The notes under the pieces: model-generated
The model's input: only the letters and a program-made list of their open reading frames with translations
What the model was told of the DNA's origin: nothing
The model's database searches: none
Shown here: positions 15,143 to 22,907 of the stretch, piece after piece
How the letters are laid out: every line of letters starts with the position of its first letter
How positions within the stretch are numbered: the first letter of the stretch is position 1
Translations under genes and position numbers: made by a program
Assembly: GCA_964563755.1 (NCBI GenBank)
Contig: CAZLYC010000014.1
Coordinates: forward strand, 1 to 30,832
Direction of reading: 5' to 3'
DNA: 30,832 nt
From: JABMQF01 sp964563755
GTDB taxonomy: Archaea; Nanobdellota; Nanobdellia; Woesearchaeales; UBA11576

Positions 15143-15880
15143 GTGTCTGCCTTGTTTGATGCGCCAGAGCGAGTTTCATTTTATGATTCTGAGTGGATCT
15201 CGAAATATCCTTCAGATTGGTCAAGGCTTATAGTGGATTATTCTTTCATCTATGGTTCGGACCTTGCTGAATCTGCAGTGGATGTGAGCCGCACGACTGT
15301 CGCGGATTTCTCAGACTGGTTCGTCGACAGATTGAAAGGCAGAACTCTCGTGGACTTAGGAGCGGGCAATTCTGTCAGGACGACATATGGCCTCGCTGCC
15401 AAGTGCGGATGCAGCGAGCTTGTCCGTGTTGACCCGAATTATTCTTCCGAGTCGAGGAGATTGATTTGCGGCGATGAGTTCAGGCAGTCTTGCGGGATAG
15501 ATGGCAGGATGATAGTACGTTCGATACCTTCAGATGCTTTGCATTATCTCAGGAAGCAGGATGACTGCTCTCATGTCGTCATGGCCAATGGCCTGTTCAA
15601 TGAGCCTTTTCAGCGTGCGTATATGCCGCAGCATTTTCCTCTTGAGGATTCGAAGAAGTGGATAAGGTATGTGCGTGACCTGATGCGCGAGATATATCGT
15701 GTCACTCCGACGTTGTTCTTCGGTAATGGGACGCATAGGGTGGCGAAAAGCTGGTGCATCGCTTCAGGTTTCCGTGAGCTCGACCTGTTCTGCAGCAAGA
15801 ATTCCATGCATAAGAGTTTAGATGACATGTTCAATGCAGACACGCCTATGATGAACCAGGTCTTCCTTTTCGAGAAATGA
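15143..15880 (+). CDS. Class I SAM-dependent methyltransferase-like protein
   Basis: About 245 aa. Motif I is RTLVDLGAGNS (about 67-77), strand 2 ends in VRVDP with the ribose-binding Asp97, and motif IV-like HVVMANGLFNEP follows, the order expected for a Rossmann methyltransferase. The substrate cannot be read. The start is unsure: GTG at 15143 directly follows the upstream stop, but AAGGTG (15140-15145) would also be a good ribosome site for TTG at 15152. Last gene of a three-gene operon; converges on the gene ending at 15882. Confidence 0.78.
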   Translation: MSALFDAPERVSFYDSEWISKYPSDWSRLIVDYSFIYGSDLAESAVDVSRTTVADFSDWFVDRLKGRTLVDLGAGNSVRTTYGLAAKCGCSELVRVDPNYSSESRRLICGDEFRQSCGIDGRMIVRSIPSDALHYLRKQDDCSHVVMANGLFNEPFQRAYMPQHFPLEDSKKWIRYVRDLMREIYRVTPTLFFGNGTHRVAKSWCIASGFRELDLFCSKNSMHKSLDDMFNADTPMMNQVFLFEK

Positions 15881-15881
15881 A

Positions 15882-16358
15882 TCAGTTTTTCTGGTTGTTG
15901 ACTATCTGTTCAAGCCCTGAATATTGTTCTGACGGAATGAAGACTGTCCTTTCTATCGCAGATTTTGTCTTTTCCATTGTCCTGTAAGAGTCAGCGATCC
16001 TGTACGCGAAGAACATGCTTATGAAAGGTATCGGTACAGGCAGGCTTAGCGCCATCAATGCAGAATTGAAAGTTATCGATTTCTTATGTTGGTCGACTGC
16101 CTTGTAGACTATCTCTTGGTATGCTTTCTCTACATGGTCCTTCTGCAGGCTTGAATCATAATTGACGTTTATTGTCTTTGCATTGCTCGTGTTTTTGAGT
16201 ATGTATGCGCTGTCTGTATTCTTTCCGTTTGGCAGTATCCTGTATGCCACCTGCCGTACGTAGGATATTATTTTGCCTATTATGCCGTTTATTTCGTTCT
16301 TTATCTCAGGCATGTAGAGCCTGCAGTCTTGCTCTGTCTTTAGGAAATAAATGTCCAT
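15882..16358 (-). CDS. Protein with one hydrophobic hairpin, unknown, 158 aa
   Basis: Polar N-terminal region (about 1-90), then a hydrophobic stretch ALMALSLPVPIPFISMFFAYRIA (about 100-122) that could be a re-entrant or paired membrane helix, and a polar tail. No recognised family. AAGGTG lies five bases before the ATG, with a TATA-like AGACATATAAGG slightly further out. Divergent from the small gene at 16456. Confidence 0.68.
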   Translation of the reverse strand: MDIYFLKTEQDCRLYMPEIKNEINGIIGKIISYVRQVAYRILPNGKNTDSAYILKNTSNAKTINVNYDSSLQKDHVEKAYQEIVYKAVDQHKKSITFNSALMALSLPVPIPFISMFFAYRIADSYRTMEKTKSAIERTVFIPSEQYSGLEQIVNNQKN

Positions 16359-16455
16359 CTCAACACCTTATATGTCTTTTAACGCTTGTTTCTCTTGTAT
16401 TTTGAAGGGCTAGACAGTTATTTTTAAATATTTCCTCCTTTTTCTGCCTTGTGTG

Positions 16456-16743
16456 ATGCTCATGAACAAGAAGGTCTATTCAGGTCAGAATGTGGGTGTT
16501 TTCAACCACAACATATTTCCGCATTACATGAACAGCAGGTTCTCTGATTGCGTAAAGGTGATTGAGAGCCAGAATGACAATGCTGTGATGATGGATTATT
16601 ATCTTAGGCAGCACAAGGTGCATCTCATCTACGAGTCCCCTTTCGCAGAGAAGTCTGATGTCTCTGTTTTTGTCTCTGGCGATGCGGCTGGAGTTAGCAA
16701 GGTTGAGCGGATAATCTCCGAAGTCAGGGATTCGCGTTACTGA
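16456..16743 (+). CDS. Small protein of unknown function, 95 aa
   Basis: Unrecognised soluble protein. C-terminal half looks like a beta-alpha unit (HKVHLIYESPF ... DVSVFVSGDAAGVSKVERIISEV), comparable to a compact KH-like or ferredoxin-like half but without a diagnostic GxxG. TATA ATTTTTAAATATTT (about 16419-16432) fits leaderless initiation near 16452-16456; GTG 16453, ATG 16456 and ATG 16462 are all possible starts. Convergent with the TrmB-like gene at 74 bp. Confidence 0.6.
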   Translation: MLMNKKVYSGQNVGVFNHNIFPHYMNSRFSDCVKVIESQNDNAVMMDYYLRQHKVHLIYESPFAEKSDVSVFVSGDAAGVSKVERIISEVRDSRY

Positions 16744-16816
16744 TTCTCTCAGTATCATAAAAATAAGGATGTTGATTGTCGAACCTGGCTGAGCAATCGG
16801 TGAATCGAAGGGCAGT

Positions 16817-17548
16817 TCATTCAGCATTCTTCCAGAACTCATCGAATATCTTGTTGAATGCATCCGCCATGTTCTTGTTATGCATGAGCACTCCGACAGG
16901 GTCCTCTTTGAGGAATGTTATCACTGCGACCTGATCTCCGAATATCAAAAGCGTAGCTTTGAGTTCATTGCAGAACTTGGCTGTCCTAGTATTTCTAAGG
17001 TTTTTTCTGTCTTCTTGCCTGAATTCTGCGGCGGTCCTGCCGGGTTCGCACAAGACCTCTGCCTTGATTGAATTCTTGATACGTCTCCTGATGTACTCAT
17101 CTCTGAATGTGCCGAGGAATTTGTTTGAATGGTCAAGCTTGCCCAGGATTTTCACGTCCTTTCTTTCAGAGAGCTGTATTTCCAGCAGGCTTCTCACTCC
17201 CTTGTGGCCGGAGAATACTTCCACTTTAGGTCTCTTTCCTGTAGTCTCCTTCATCTTTTCAAGGGCGGGGACAATCTCAGATATCTTCTTGGCTTTCTCC
17301 TGCAGCTTATTGACTACTTCTTTCGGGCTTATCATATCGAAGAACTTGATGTTGTCCTGTTCGTATTCGCTTGCGAGTCCTTTCTCTTTCAGGCGTTTCA
17401 GGATCTCATAGGTGGTTGTCCTAAGCAGCTCTGCCTTGCTTGCAAGTTCATTCGCTGTGCTGCTGCCTAGCATGAGTCCTGCAAGGTAGACTTTGGCTTC
17501 ATTCTCTGTCAGGCCGTATTCTCGGAGCGCACTGAGATATTGTTCCAT
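16817..17548 (-). CDS. TrmB-family transcriptional regulator
   Basis: 243 aa. N-terminal winged helix (about 8-70): LTENEAKVYLAGLMLGSSTANELA then LLRTTTYEILKRLKEKGL as recognition region, the classic TrmB/MarR-like archaeal arrangement. A short coiled linker (80-100, VNKLQEKAKKISEIVPALEKM) leads to a C-terminal PLD-like ligand domain (EVFSGHKGVRSLLEI ... TLLIFGDQVAVITF). In sugar-type TrmB proteins this domain binds maltose or other sugars; the ligand here is unknown. ATG at 17548 is preferred over TTG at 17557 because the divergent TATA (about 17572-17584) fits it. A palindrome at 17551-17567 lies just upstream of the ATG, at the expected transcription start, suggesting autoregulation. Confidence 0.88.
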   Translation of the reverse strand: MEQYLSALREYGLTENEAKVYLAGLMLGSSTANELASKAELLRTTTYEILKRLKEKGLASEYEQDNIKFFDMISPKEVVNKLQEKAKKISEIVPALEKMKETTGKRPKVEVFSGHKGVRSLLEIQLSERKDVKILGKLDHSNKFLGTFRDEYIRRRIKNSIKAEVLCEPGRTAAEFRQEDRKNLRNTRTAKFCNELKATLLIFGDQVAVITFLKEDPVGVLMHNKNMADAFNKIFDEFWKNAE

Positions 17549-17550
17549 TT

Positions 17551-17567
17551 TTGTCAATATTTGACAA
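17551..17567. promoter_or_regulatory. Palindromic operator candidate 1
   Basis: Perfect 7-3-7 inverted repeat TTGTCAATATTTGACAA. It sits at the expected transcription start of the TrmB-like gene (ATG at 17548) in the 56-bp interval shared with the divergent GNAT gene. A protein bound here would block initiation of the regulator's own gene. Confidence 0.55.
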
Positions 17568-17580
17568 CAAATACATAAAT

Positions 17581-17596
17581 ATTAGTTACAACTAAT
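17581..17596. promoter_or_regulatory. Palindromic operator candidate 2
   Basis: Perfect 6-4-6 inverted repeat ATTAGT-TACA-ACTAAT, different in sequence from the repeat at 17551-17567. It falls between the TATA (ACATAAATATT, about 17573-17583) and the expected start of the GNAT transcript (ATG 17605). Confidence 0.5.
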
Positions 17597-17604
17597 GAGT
17601 GGTT

Positions 17605-18180
17605 ATGAAATATGGGATAAGGTTTGCAAGAAGCGAGGACTTGGATGTCATAAAGAGGCTTCAAGAGGACAACATTAACGTCAAGGACAGGTCACAAGGG
17701 TTCCTGACTCTGGATACTCCTCACGAAACCCTGGAGATGCTGAACAAAGACCTCGGGATAGTGGTCGCTGAAACTACGGCTGCAGGGGATGAATCCGAAA
17801 TCCATGAGGTCGTAGGGTATTACTTCCCTGTGCGGATAGAATCTTGCGTCTCGATACCATTATTCAGGCCTTTCCGCGAAAGGCTATTGACATTGAGCTA
17901 CAAAAGCAGACGGATCAGCGAAGATAACACTGTCCTAGGAGGACAGATGTGTGTCTCACGGCAGCATAGGGGAGGGAATCTCCCTAAATTGATGCAGGAC
18001 TTAGTGATTGAAAATTTGGAATACGGATATGATTTCTTGGCTGTAGAAGTATCAAGATACAACAACAGGTCGCTGGATGTATGCCAGAACAGGTTAGGTC
18101 TAGAGATAATCGATAGGTACGAATCCTGCGGAACAGATTGGTACATTCTTGCGCGAGAGATAGAGACAAAGAAAATGTAG
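17605..18180 (+). CDS. GNAT-family N-acetyltransferase
   Basis: 191 aa. Opens with the IRFARSEDLDVIKRL strand-helix typical of GNATs. The acetyl-CoA pyrophosphate loop is MCVSRQHRGGNLPKLM (about 115-130): the usual Q/RxxGxG/A reads RQHRGGN, a mild variant. The C-terminal FLAVEVSRYNNRSLDVCQNRLGLEIIDRY matches the conserved N..S...y.r.GF region. Acceptor unknown. ATG 17605 is chosen over GTG 17599 because the TATA centred near 17577 fits it. Divergent from the TrmB-like regulator, a likely controller. Confidence 0.82.
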   Translation: MKYGIRFARSEDLDVIKRLQEDNINVKDRSQGFLTLDTPHETLEMLNKDLGIVVAETTAAGDESEIHEVVGYYFPVRIESCVSIPLFRPFRERLLTLSYKSRRISEDNTVLGGQMCVSRQHRGGNLPKLMQDLVIENLEYGYDFLAVEVSRYNNRSLDVCQNRLGLEIIDRYESCGTDWYILAREIETKKM

Positions 18181-18250
18181 GTCTATGTCAGGCAATACTG
18201 AATCAAGTACCTGATGATTTTGTGCCTTGTTTGATTGTAATAGATTGAAA

Positions 18251-18260
18251 AGTATATAAA
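18251..18260 (+). promoter_or_regulatory. TATA box for the HD-domain gene
   Basis: AGTATATAAA with GATTGAAA upstream lies 25 nt before the ATG at 18285, fitting a leaderless or near-leaderless mRNA. Confidence 0.55.
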
Positions 18261-18284
18261 TGGAAAACGCATACAGGCAGTCAC

Positions 18285-19373
18285 ATGGACGAACTGCTCG
18301 GTGCAATAGCTGATTTGCGGATAAATGGCACTCCTGAGGAAGAGGACGATTTCTCCAGGTTCAAGCGTTCTGTCATTGAGATGCTGAAAGATGAGGAACG
18401 CGCTGTATTGAAGGAGTTGAAGCGCCATCATGTCAATTCTTTTAGGCATTCTGTGATGGTCGCGAGGGATGTTGAATATGTGGCGCGCAGGTTGAGGCTT
18501 CCTGATTCTAAAGTCGCTGCGTTGAAGGTCGCTGCTATCCTTCATGATGTGGGGAAGATAGACATCCATGAGGCAATACTTGACCACGTCACCGGTGCTG
18601 ACCTTGTTGATAGCTGGAAGATTACGCATCCGAAAGAGGAGATGCCGAAAGACAGGCCTATCGGTGAATGTGTCCTTGTCAGGGATATAATAGATTACAA
18701 GAGCAGGTCTTCTGATGACCCTAAAAATTATGTTTCTCTGTTCAAGCAGTGGATGAATGACAGAGGCCTTAAGATTTTCATCGACAAGAGCTTCAGGGCA
18801 TACATAAACCATCACCAGAATGCGACTAGGAACATACTTGAGCGTCTGGGAATGAGCCCGGAGATAATGGACTATGCTGCAGGCCATCATCCTTCATATT
18901 TCTCTGACCGCGAGAGGCGCAAGCTGCCTCCGGAGTGCGGTATAATTGAGGTCGTCGATAAGTTCAATGCGATAATACAGTCGGAAGGCGTCAGGCATTA
19001 CATCTCTAAGAGGAGTAGGACGGAGGCTTTGGACATAATTGCGCATGAGATGCAGCAGAGCCTTGGTTTCTTCAAGGCTTATGAGAAGCGTGCGTTGAGG
19101 ATGCTCGCAGAACGTTATCTTCCGCCAGAAGTGTACAGGGAGGTCTTGCCTCATGCGAAGTCTTTGATATCGCACATGAGGAAGAACATCGAGACCATAC
19201 GTCGTGCTGTTGATGATGATGCGCGTAAGGAGGCAGAAAGCCTTTTGGCTCTCATTGCATTGACTCTTGCTCTTTCAAGGGAGTTCGGAGAGGTGCTTGA
19301 CAGCAGCACTACGCATTATCTTGAGCATTATGAGGAAGAGCTGGAGAATCTTCTTGGAAGGAAGGCTGCTTGA
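18285..19373 (+). CDS. HD-domain phosphohydrolase, HD-GYP-like
   Basis: 362 aa, soluble. First metal ligand His55 (SFRHSVMVA), HD pair HDVGKI at 87-92, then an insertion of about 70 residues, then NHHQNATRNILERLG with His176-His177, AAGHHPSYF with His201-His202, and IIEVVDKFNAII with Asp225. This order copies HD-GYP enzymes (HDxGK ... H ... HH ... D), but the GYP motif itself is replaced by HHPSYF. HD-GYP enzymes cleave c-di-GMP in bacteria; archaeal use of that signal is not established, so the substrate may be another nucleotide. A helical C-terminal region of about 120 residues is not part of the catalytic fold. Transcribed alone. Confidence 0.85.
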   Translation: MDELLGAIADLRINGTPEEEDDFSRFKRSVIEMLKDEERAVLKELKRHHVNSFRHSVMVARDVEYVARRLRLPDSKVAALKVAAILHDVGKIDIHEAILDHVTGADLVDSWKITHPKEEMPKDRPIGECVLVRDIIDYKSRSSDDPKNYVSLFKQWMNDRGLKIFIDKSFRAYINHHQNATRNILERLGMSPEIMDYAAGHHPSYFSDRERRKLPPECGIIEVVDKFNAIIQSEGVRHYISKRSRTEALDIIAHEMQQSLGFFKAYEKRALRMLAERYLPPEVYREVLPHAKSLISHMRKNIETIRRAVDDDARKEAESLLALIALTLALSREFGEVLDSSTTHYLEHYEEELENLLGRKAA

Positions 19374-19397
19374 AATTTATACGTATTTTTATTTTCT

Positions 19398-20162
19398 TTA
19401 AGCGCTTTCGCTCTTGTCGAAAAGGTATGCGCCGAGTATTACCATGATGAGCGCGAATGCAGTTATTATTGCGAAATCAGCGATCAGCGGAAGCCTTGAC
19501 ACGCCTATCAATGCTCCTCTTATCCCGTCGACGCCGTATGTCAGCGGGTCTATTGCTGTCAAGTATCTTAGCCAGACAGGCAGGTTATCGAGCGGGAAAA
19601 GTGCTCCTGACAGGAAGAACATAGGGAACACTACAAAGTTCATGACGAGCCCGAATCCGTGAGGGTCTTTCATCCTTGATGCGAACACGAGCCCTAGTCC
19701 TATGAATGTTGCGGATATTAGCATCATGAATATTATTGTTATCGCGAGCTCGATTATCCCTGGTATCCTGAATCCGAATATTGCTGAGATTATCAGAAGT
19801 ACTATGCCTTGCATCATGGATGTTGTCATTCCTCCTGCAATCCTACCGAGGACTATAGACACTCTTGAGACTGGCGCGACCATTATCTCTTTCAGGAAGC
19901 CGAATTCCCTGTCCCAGAGGACTGAAAGTCCTGCGAACATAGACGTGAATAGCATGCTCATGCCTAGTATGCCTGGTATTAGGAACTGTATGTATCCTAC
20001 CCCCTCTGGCATTCCCGGGACAGTCATTGTCCTGAATCCGAATCCAAGGGATGCGAGGAAGAACAGGGGCATAGCGAGCGTCCCTATTATCCTTGATTTG
20101 AAACGGATGAATCTCTTGAGTTCTCTTAGCCATAGGACGTAGATGGCGGTCGCGTTTATCAT
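19398..20162 (-). CDS. ABC-2 type exporter permease (DrrB/NodJ-like)
   Basis: 254 aa with six helices, the membrane half of an ABC exporter for drugs, lipids or polysaccharide precursors. Hallmarks are the N-terminal RELKRFIRFKSRIIGTLAMPLFFLASLGFGF, LWDREFGFLKEIMVAPVSR between helices 2 and 3, and the FFLSGALFPLDNLPVWLRYLTAIDPLTY signature near 188-215. Its ATG overlaps the ATPase stop by four bases (ATGA, 20159-20162), so the two are translationally coupled and form one transporter. The cargo cannot be inferred. It converges with the HD-domain gene. Confidence 0.93.
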   Translation of the reverse strand: MINATAIYVLWLRELKRFIRFKSRIIGTLAMPLFFLASLGFGFRTMTVPGMPEGVGYIQFLIPGILGMSMLFTSMFAGLSVLWDREFGFLKEIMVAPVSRVSIVLGRIAGGMTTSMMQGIVLLIISAIFGFRIPGIIELAITIIFMMLISATFIGLGLVFASRMKDPHGFGLVMNFVVFPMFFLSGALFPLDNLPVWLRYLTAIDPLTYGVDGIRGALIGVSRLPLIADFAIITAFALIMVILGAYLFDKSESA

Positions 20163-21157
20163 TTTCCCATCCTCATCCTGACAAAATCCCTGCTCCGTTC
20201 TGTGATGCTGGATTCTCTCTCACGTATGGTCTCTCCTGTGAAGTGCAGGAATACGTCTTCTAGCGTAGGCTTCCTTAGGCTGACTGATTTTATCTTGCAG
20301 CATTTGTCTTTATCTTCTATCTGCAGTATCATCGGTATCTTTTTCTCTCCTTCATCGACGTTTATGTCCACGTTGCCGTTGTGTCTCTTTATTTTCTTTA
20401 CCCAGGATATTCCCTTGAGATGTTCTATCGCTTTTTCCGGGTGCTCGACTTCAATCGATACTACATCTCCGCCGAGTATGTTCTTGAGTTTCGCAGGTGT
20501 GTCCATTGCGACTATCTTGCCGTAATCTATTATCGCTATCCTGTTGCAAAGGTAGTCTGCCTCTTCCATGTAATGTGTCGTGAGTATTATTGTGACATTG
20601 TTTTCCTTGTTGAGCTTCTTTATGTATTCCCAGATGTGCCTTCTTGTCTGCGTGTCAAGCCCGAGCGTGGGTTCGTCGAGGAAAAGGACTTTCGGCCGGT
20701 GTATGAGGCCTCTTGCGATTTCAAGCCTTCTTTTCATGCCTCCTGAATATGTCTCTACAAGGTGCTCTGCCCTGTCTGTAAGTTCGACAAGTTCAAGGAC
20801 TTCTTTTATCCTCTTCTGTCTTTCCTCTTTTTGCATGCCGTACATCATGGCGTGGAACTCGAGGTTCTCCCTTCCTGTCAGTTTGCCGTCGAGCGCAGTT
20901 TCCTGGAACACTATGCCTATGCTTTTTCTCACATCGTCGCGCTTCTTCGTGACTTCATGTCCTGCGACCTCCGCATGTCCTGAACTCGGCATAAGTAGCG
21001 TTGAGAGCATGTTTATCGTTGTGGTCTTTCCTGCGCCGTTTGGCCCAAGGAGTCCGAATAGCTCGCCTTGCTCTACTGAGAATGTTATGTGGTCTACTGC
21101 TGTGTTGCCGTCGAATTCTTTTGTCAGGTTTTCGACTCTTATTGCGGTCTGCTTCAT
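20159..21157 (-). CDS. ABC-2 exporter ATP-binding protein (DrrA-like)
   Basis: 332 aa. Powers the DrrB-like permease encoded next to it. Walker A GPNGAGKT (38-45), Q-loop Gln85 (GIVFQE), signature YSGGM (137-141), Walker B VLFLDEPTLGLD (157-168) and H-loop His195 (LTTHYMEEA). A DrrA-type C-terminal domain (about 230-332) ends with SLRKPTLEDVFLHFTG. An in-frame extension to 21277 is rejected: the ATG at 21157 opens right before the conserved strand IRVENLTKEF, and a TATA (GCTTAAAAATAC, minus strand) lies about 28 nt ahead. Confidence 0.95.
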   Translation of the reverse strand: MKQTAIRVENLTKEFDGNTAVDHITFSVEQGELFGLLGPNGAGKTTTINMLSTLLMPSSGHAEVAGHEVTKKRDDVRKSIGIVFQETALDGKLTGRENLEFHAMMYGMQKEERQKRIKEVLELVELTDRAEHLVETYSGGMKRRLEIARGLIHRPKVLFLDEPTLGLDTQTRRHIWEYIKKLNKENNVTIILTTHYMEEADYLCNRIAIIDYGKIVAMDTPAKLKNILGGDVVSIEVEHPEKAIEHLKGISWVKKIKRHNGNVDINVDEGEKKIPMILQIEDKDKCCKIKSVSLRKPTLEDVFLHFTGETIRERESSITERSRDFVRMRMGK

Positions 21158-21233
21158 GCAGTCTCGTCCGTAGAATGTATTTTTAAGCGTTTGCCTTTCC
21201 GCTTCAGTGGTATTATGAGAAAAACTGTTGTTT

Positions 21234-21476
21234 TTAGGGGCTTCCTGGCTGTCGGTATCCTGTGCCCTTTTTATCATTTTGACTCTGGGAGTAGTATCTC
21301 TGGCAGTTGATGTTGTTCATTTTCGTTCTCTCTTCAGCGTCGCGGTCATATTTTATAGCATGATTTCTTATCTGCGCTATGATGTAATCATCGTAGCATC
21401 CTTCTCCTGAGCTGTTGAGCATCTCTTCAATCGTGTCGTCTTTGTCGTATTCCATCTTGTCATCTCTTCTTGTCAT
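21234..21476 (-). CDS. Small polar protein, unknown, 80 aa
   Basis: Highly charged, probably disordered, acidic in the first half (MEYDKDDTIEEMLNSSGEG) and polar at the end (YYSQSQNDKKGTGYRQPGSP). No recognised domain. It follows the 218-aa gene by 18 bp on the same strand with no promoter between, which is the main support for it being real; the ribosome site is weak. Confidence 0.5.
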   Translation of the reverse strand: MTRRDDKMEYDKDDTIEEMLNSSGEGCYDDYIIAQIRNHAIKYDRDAEERTKMNNINCQRYYSQSQNDKKGTGYRQPGSP

Positions 21477-21494
21477 TTTTTTTCTCTTGATTGG

Positions 21495-22151
21495 CTATTG
21501 TCTCTTGAGCGCGAGTTCGTAAAGGTCGCCGTATCCTTGCTCTTCAGACAGCCTCATCACTGTCTCGAGTGTGAGTCCTGTTATCTCGTCATGTGTCTTT
21601 TTAGGCAGCCCTATGTTCGGTATCTTGATTAGATTTTTTATCCTTCCGAGTTGCGGAGCTCGTATTGATTTCATCTTCTCATACATTGTGAGCATCCATT
21701 TCCTTTTCTTAGGGTCTTCTTCTGTCTTTATGCATTTCATGACATCTTCTATTGTGTCTGCGCTTGCCTGGTACAATCTGCCGTCAAGCCTTGAGCATAG
21801 CGCGTCTATCGCGCCTGCCTTCATGTCTTCAGGGTCAGGATTTGCAATTGTGGGATTCCACTTCTGGTGGTGGTATTGCTGCTGACGGTGGTATTGTATT
21901 GACGGGAGGAGTATCTTTTCGAAGAAGTCAGGGTCTGTTGTCCTGTACTGCATCGCAAGCCCCCTTATTACTGGCCAGGTGTATTTGCTTCCTGCTCCTG
22001 CTATATCATGCGGTCTTTGTGGGTCATTCTGCCCGACGCCAAGCTTGTTCCAGTAGTATTCTACCTGGCAGCTGTGCCTTACTGATACGATAAGCCAATC
22101 TCTGACTTCTTCTGTCGTTGGTTTCCACGCCGGATTGTATATCATTGTCAT
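21495..22151 (-). CDS. HD-like/DUF5662-type putative hydrolase
   Basis: 218 aa. The N-terminal half has a regular His/Asp pattern: His26 (SVRHSCQVEYYWNKLG), RPHDIAG with His48-Asp49, His88 (PSIQYHRQQQ) and YHHQKWN with His94-His95. This order and the HH.xW ending resemble the DUF5662-like HD proteins, so a metal-dependent hydrolase is possible. The C-terminal half contains LGRIKNLIKIPNIGLPKKTHDEITG. The assignment is by pattern only. The gene overlaps the previous one by four bases (22148-22151). Confidence 0.72.
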   Translation of the reverse strand: MTMIYNPAWKPTTEEVRDWLIVSVRHSCQVEYYWNKLGVGQNDPQRPHDIAGAGSKYTWPVIRGLAMQYRTTDPDFFEKILLPSIQYHRQQQYHHQKWNPTIANPDPEDMKAGAIDALCSRLDGRLYQASADTIEDVMKCIKTEEDPKKRKWMLTMYEKMKSIRAPQLGRIKNLIKIPNIGLPKKTHDEITGLTLETVMRLSEEQGYGDLYELALKRQ

Positions 22152-22903
22152 CTCTCTAGTGTGTATCTTATCTTAACGTATGATTCTGGCCCTTCTGCCC
22201 TGAGTAGTATGAGGTGGCCTTTTCCCCTGTTATAATAACATATCTTTTCTTCTATCTTTTCTATGGACTGGTTTTTCACATCCACTCCATCGACCTCTAT
22301 TTTGCCGTTCGATGTGACTATGAAGAGAGGGTTCGGGTTGGTGACTGTAAGCTCTATGTATCCGTGCATCGTGACGAGCCGCATCGGGTTTGATATCGTG
22401 CCGACAAAGCTGGCATTCTCGCTTCTTGCATCTACAAAGACATTGTTGCCGAGCGCGAGCGCAGGTAGCTGGTTCTTCTCAGGAGCCTCAAGGTAGTAGA
22501 ATCCGGAAGACAGGACTTTGAGTTCAGTCGTCTCCTGGAAATACGCTTCTATCACCGTATTGCCTTCCTTGTTCATCCTCTTTGCTATAGTTGTTATATC
22601 TTTCCTGTACTTTGTCTCGTATTCCTTGACGAGGTCTTCTATTTTTGTGCAGACTGATTTCTTGAGTGGCGCAGGTATGATTATCATTTCTCCGTTATCT
22701 TCTACAGGCCGTTCCATCATGAGTTTCAGCGCAATTATCCTGTCCTGCTGTGTCGGCTGGTGTTTCTGTATGTATTCGTTTATCTCTGATGATATCTGCG
22801 GTTCATTCTGTTCTTTTATCTCGATATTCTGTTCTGCAGGTTTCACGATATCTGCCAGTTTCTGTATCTGTTCCACTTTCTTGAATGCATCGTCTAGTGA
22901 CAT
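22148..22903 (-). CDS. Diverged member of the tagged beta-helix family
   Basis: 251 aa. Its modules line up with the array proteins at 27.5-29.7 kb. N-terminal VEQIQKLADIVKPAEQNIE (about 10-28) resembles their IQKPKG tag. The helical part IEDLVKEYETKYRKDITTIAKRMNKEGN (about 88-115) matches their Y...G..I..LIQNSY..G.N region. Then FYYLEAPEKN ... VFVDARSENASFVGTI (about 136-170) equals their GYQLRGTKEN ... VQAEHATFSVTGNI, and KNQSIEKIEEK ... KGHLILLRAEGPE (about 211-242) equals their NQ.TL......NTIIFIQPDGTEE tail. The alignment is by eye. It sits in a different operon with other unknown genes, between a 140-aa and a 218-aa protein, so the family is not limited to one locus. Confidence 0.7.
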   Translation of the reverse strand: MSLDDAFKKVEQIQKLADIVKPAEQNIEIKEQNEPQISSEINEYIQKHQPTQQDRIIALKLMMERPVEDNGEMIIIPAPLKKSVCTKIEDLVKEYETKYRKDITTIAKRMNKEGNTVIEAYFQETTELKVLSSGFYYLEAPEKNQLPALALGNNVFVDARSENASFVGTISNPMRLVTMHGYIELTVTNPNPLFIVTSNGKIEVDGVDVKNQSIEKIEEKICYYNRGKGHLILLRAEGPESYVKIRYTLER

Positions 22904-22907
22904 TTTC

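Noticed and set aside
18183..18890. 235-aa minus-strand frame
   Set aside because: Antisense to the well-supported HD-domain gene, composition of a shadow frame.
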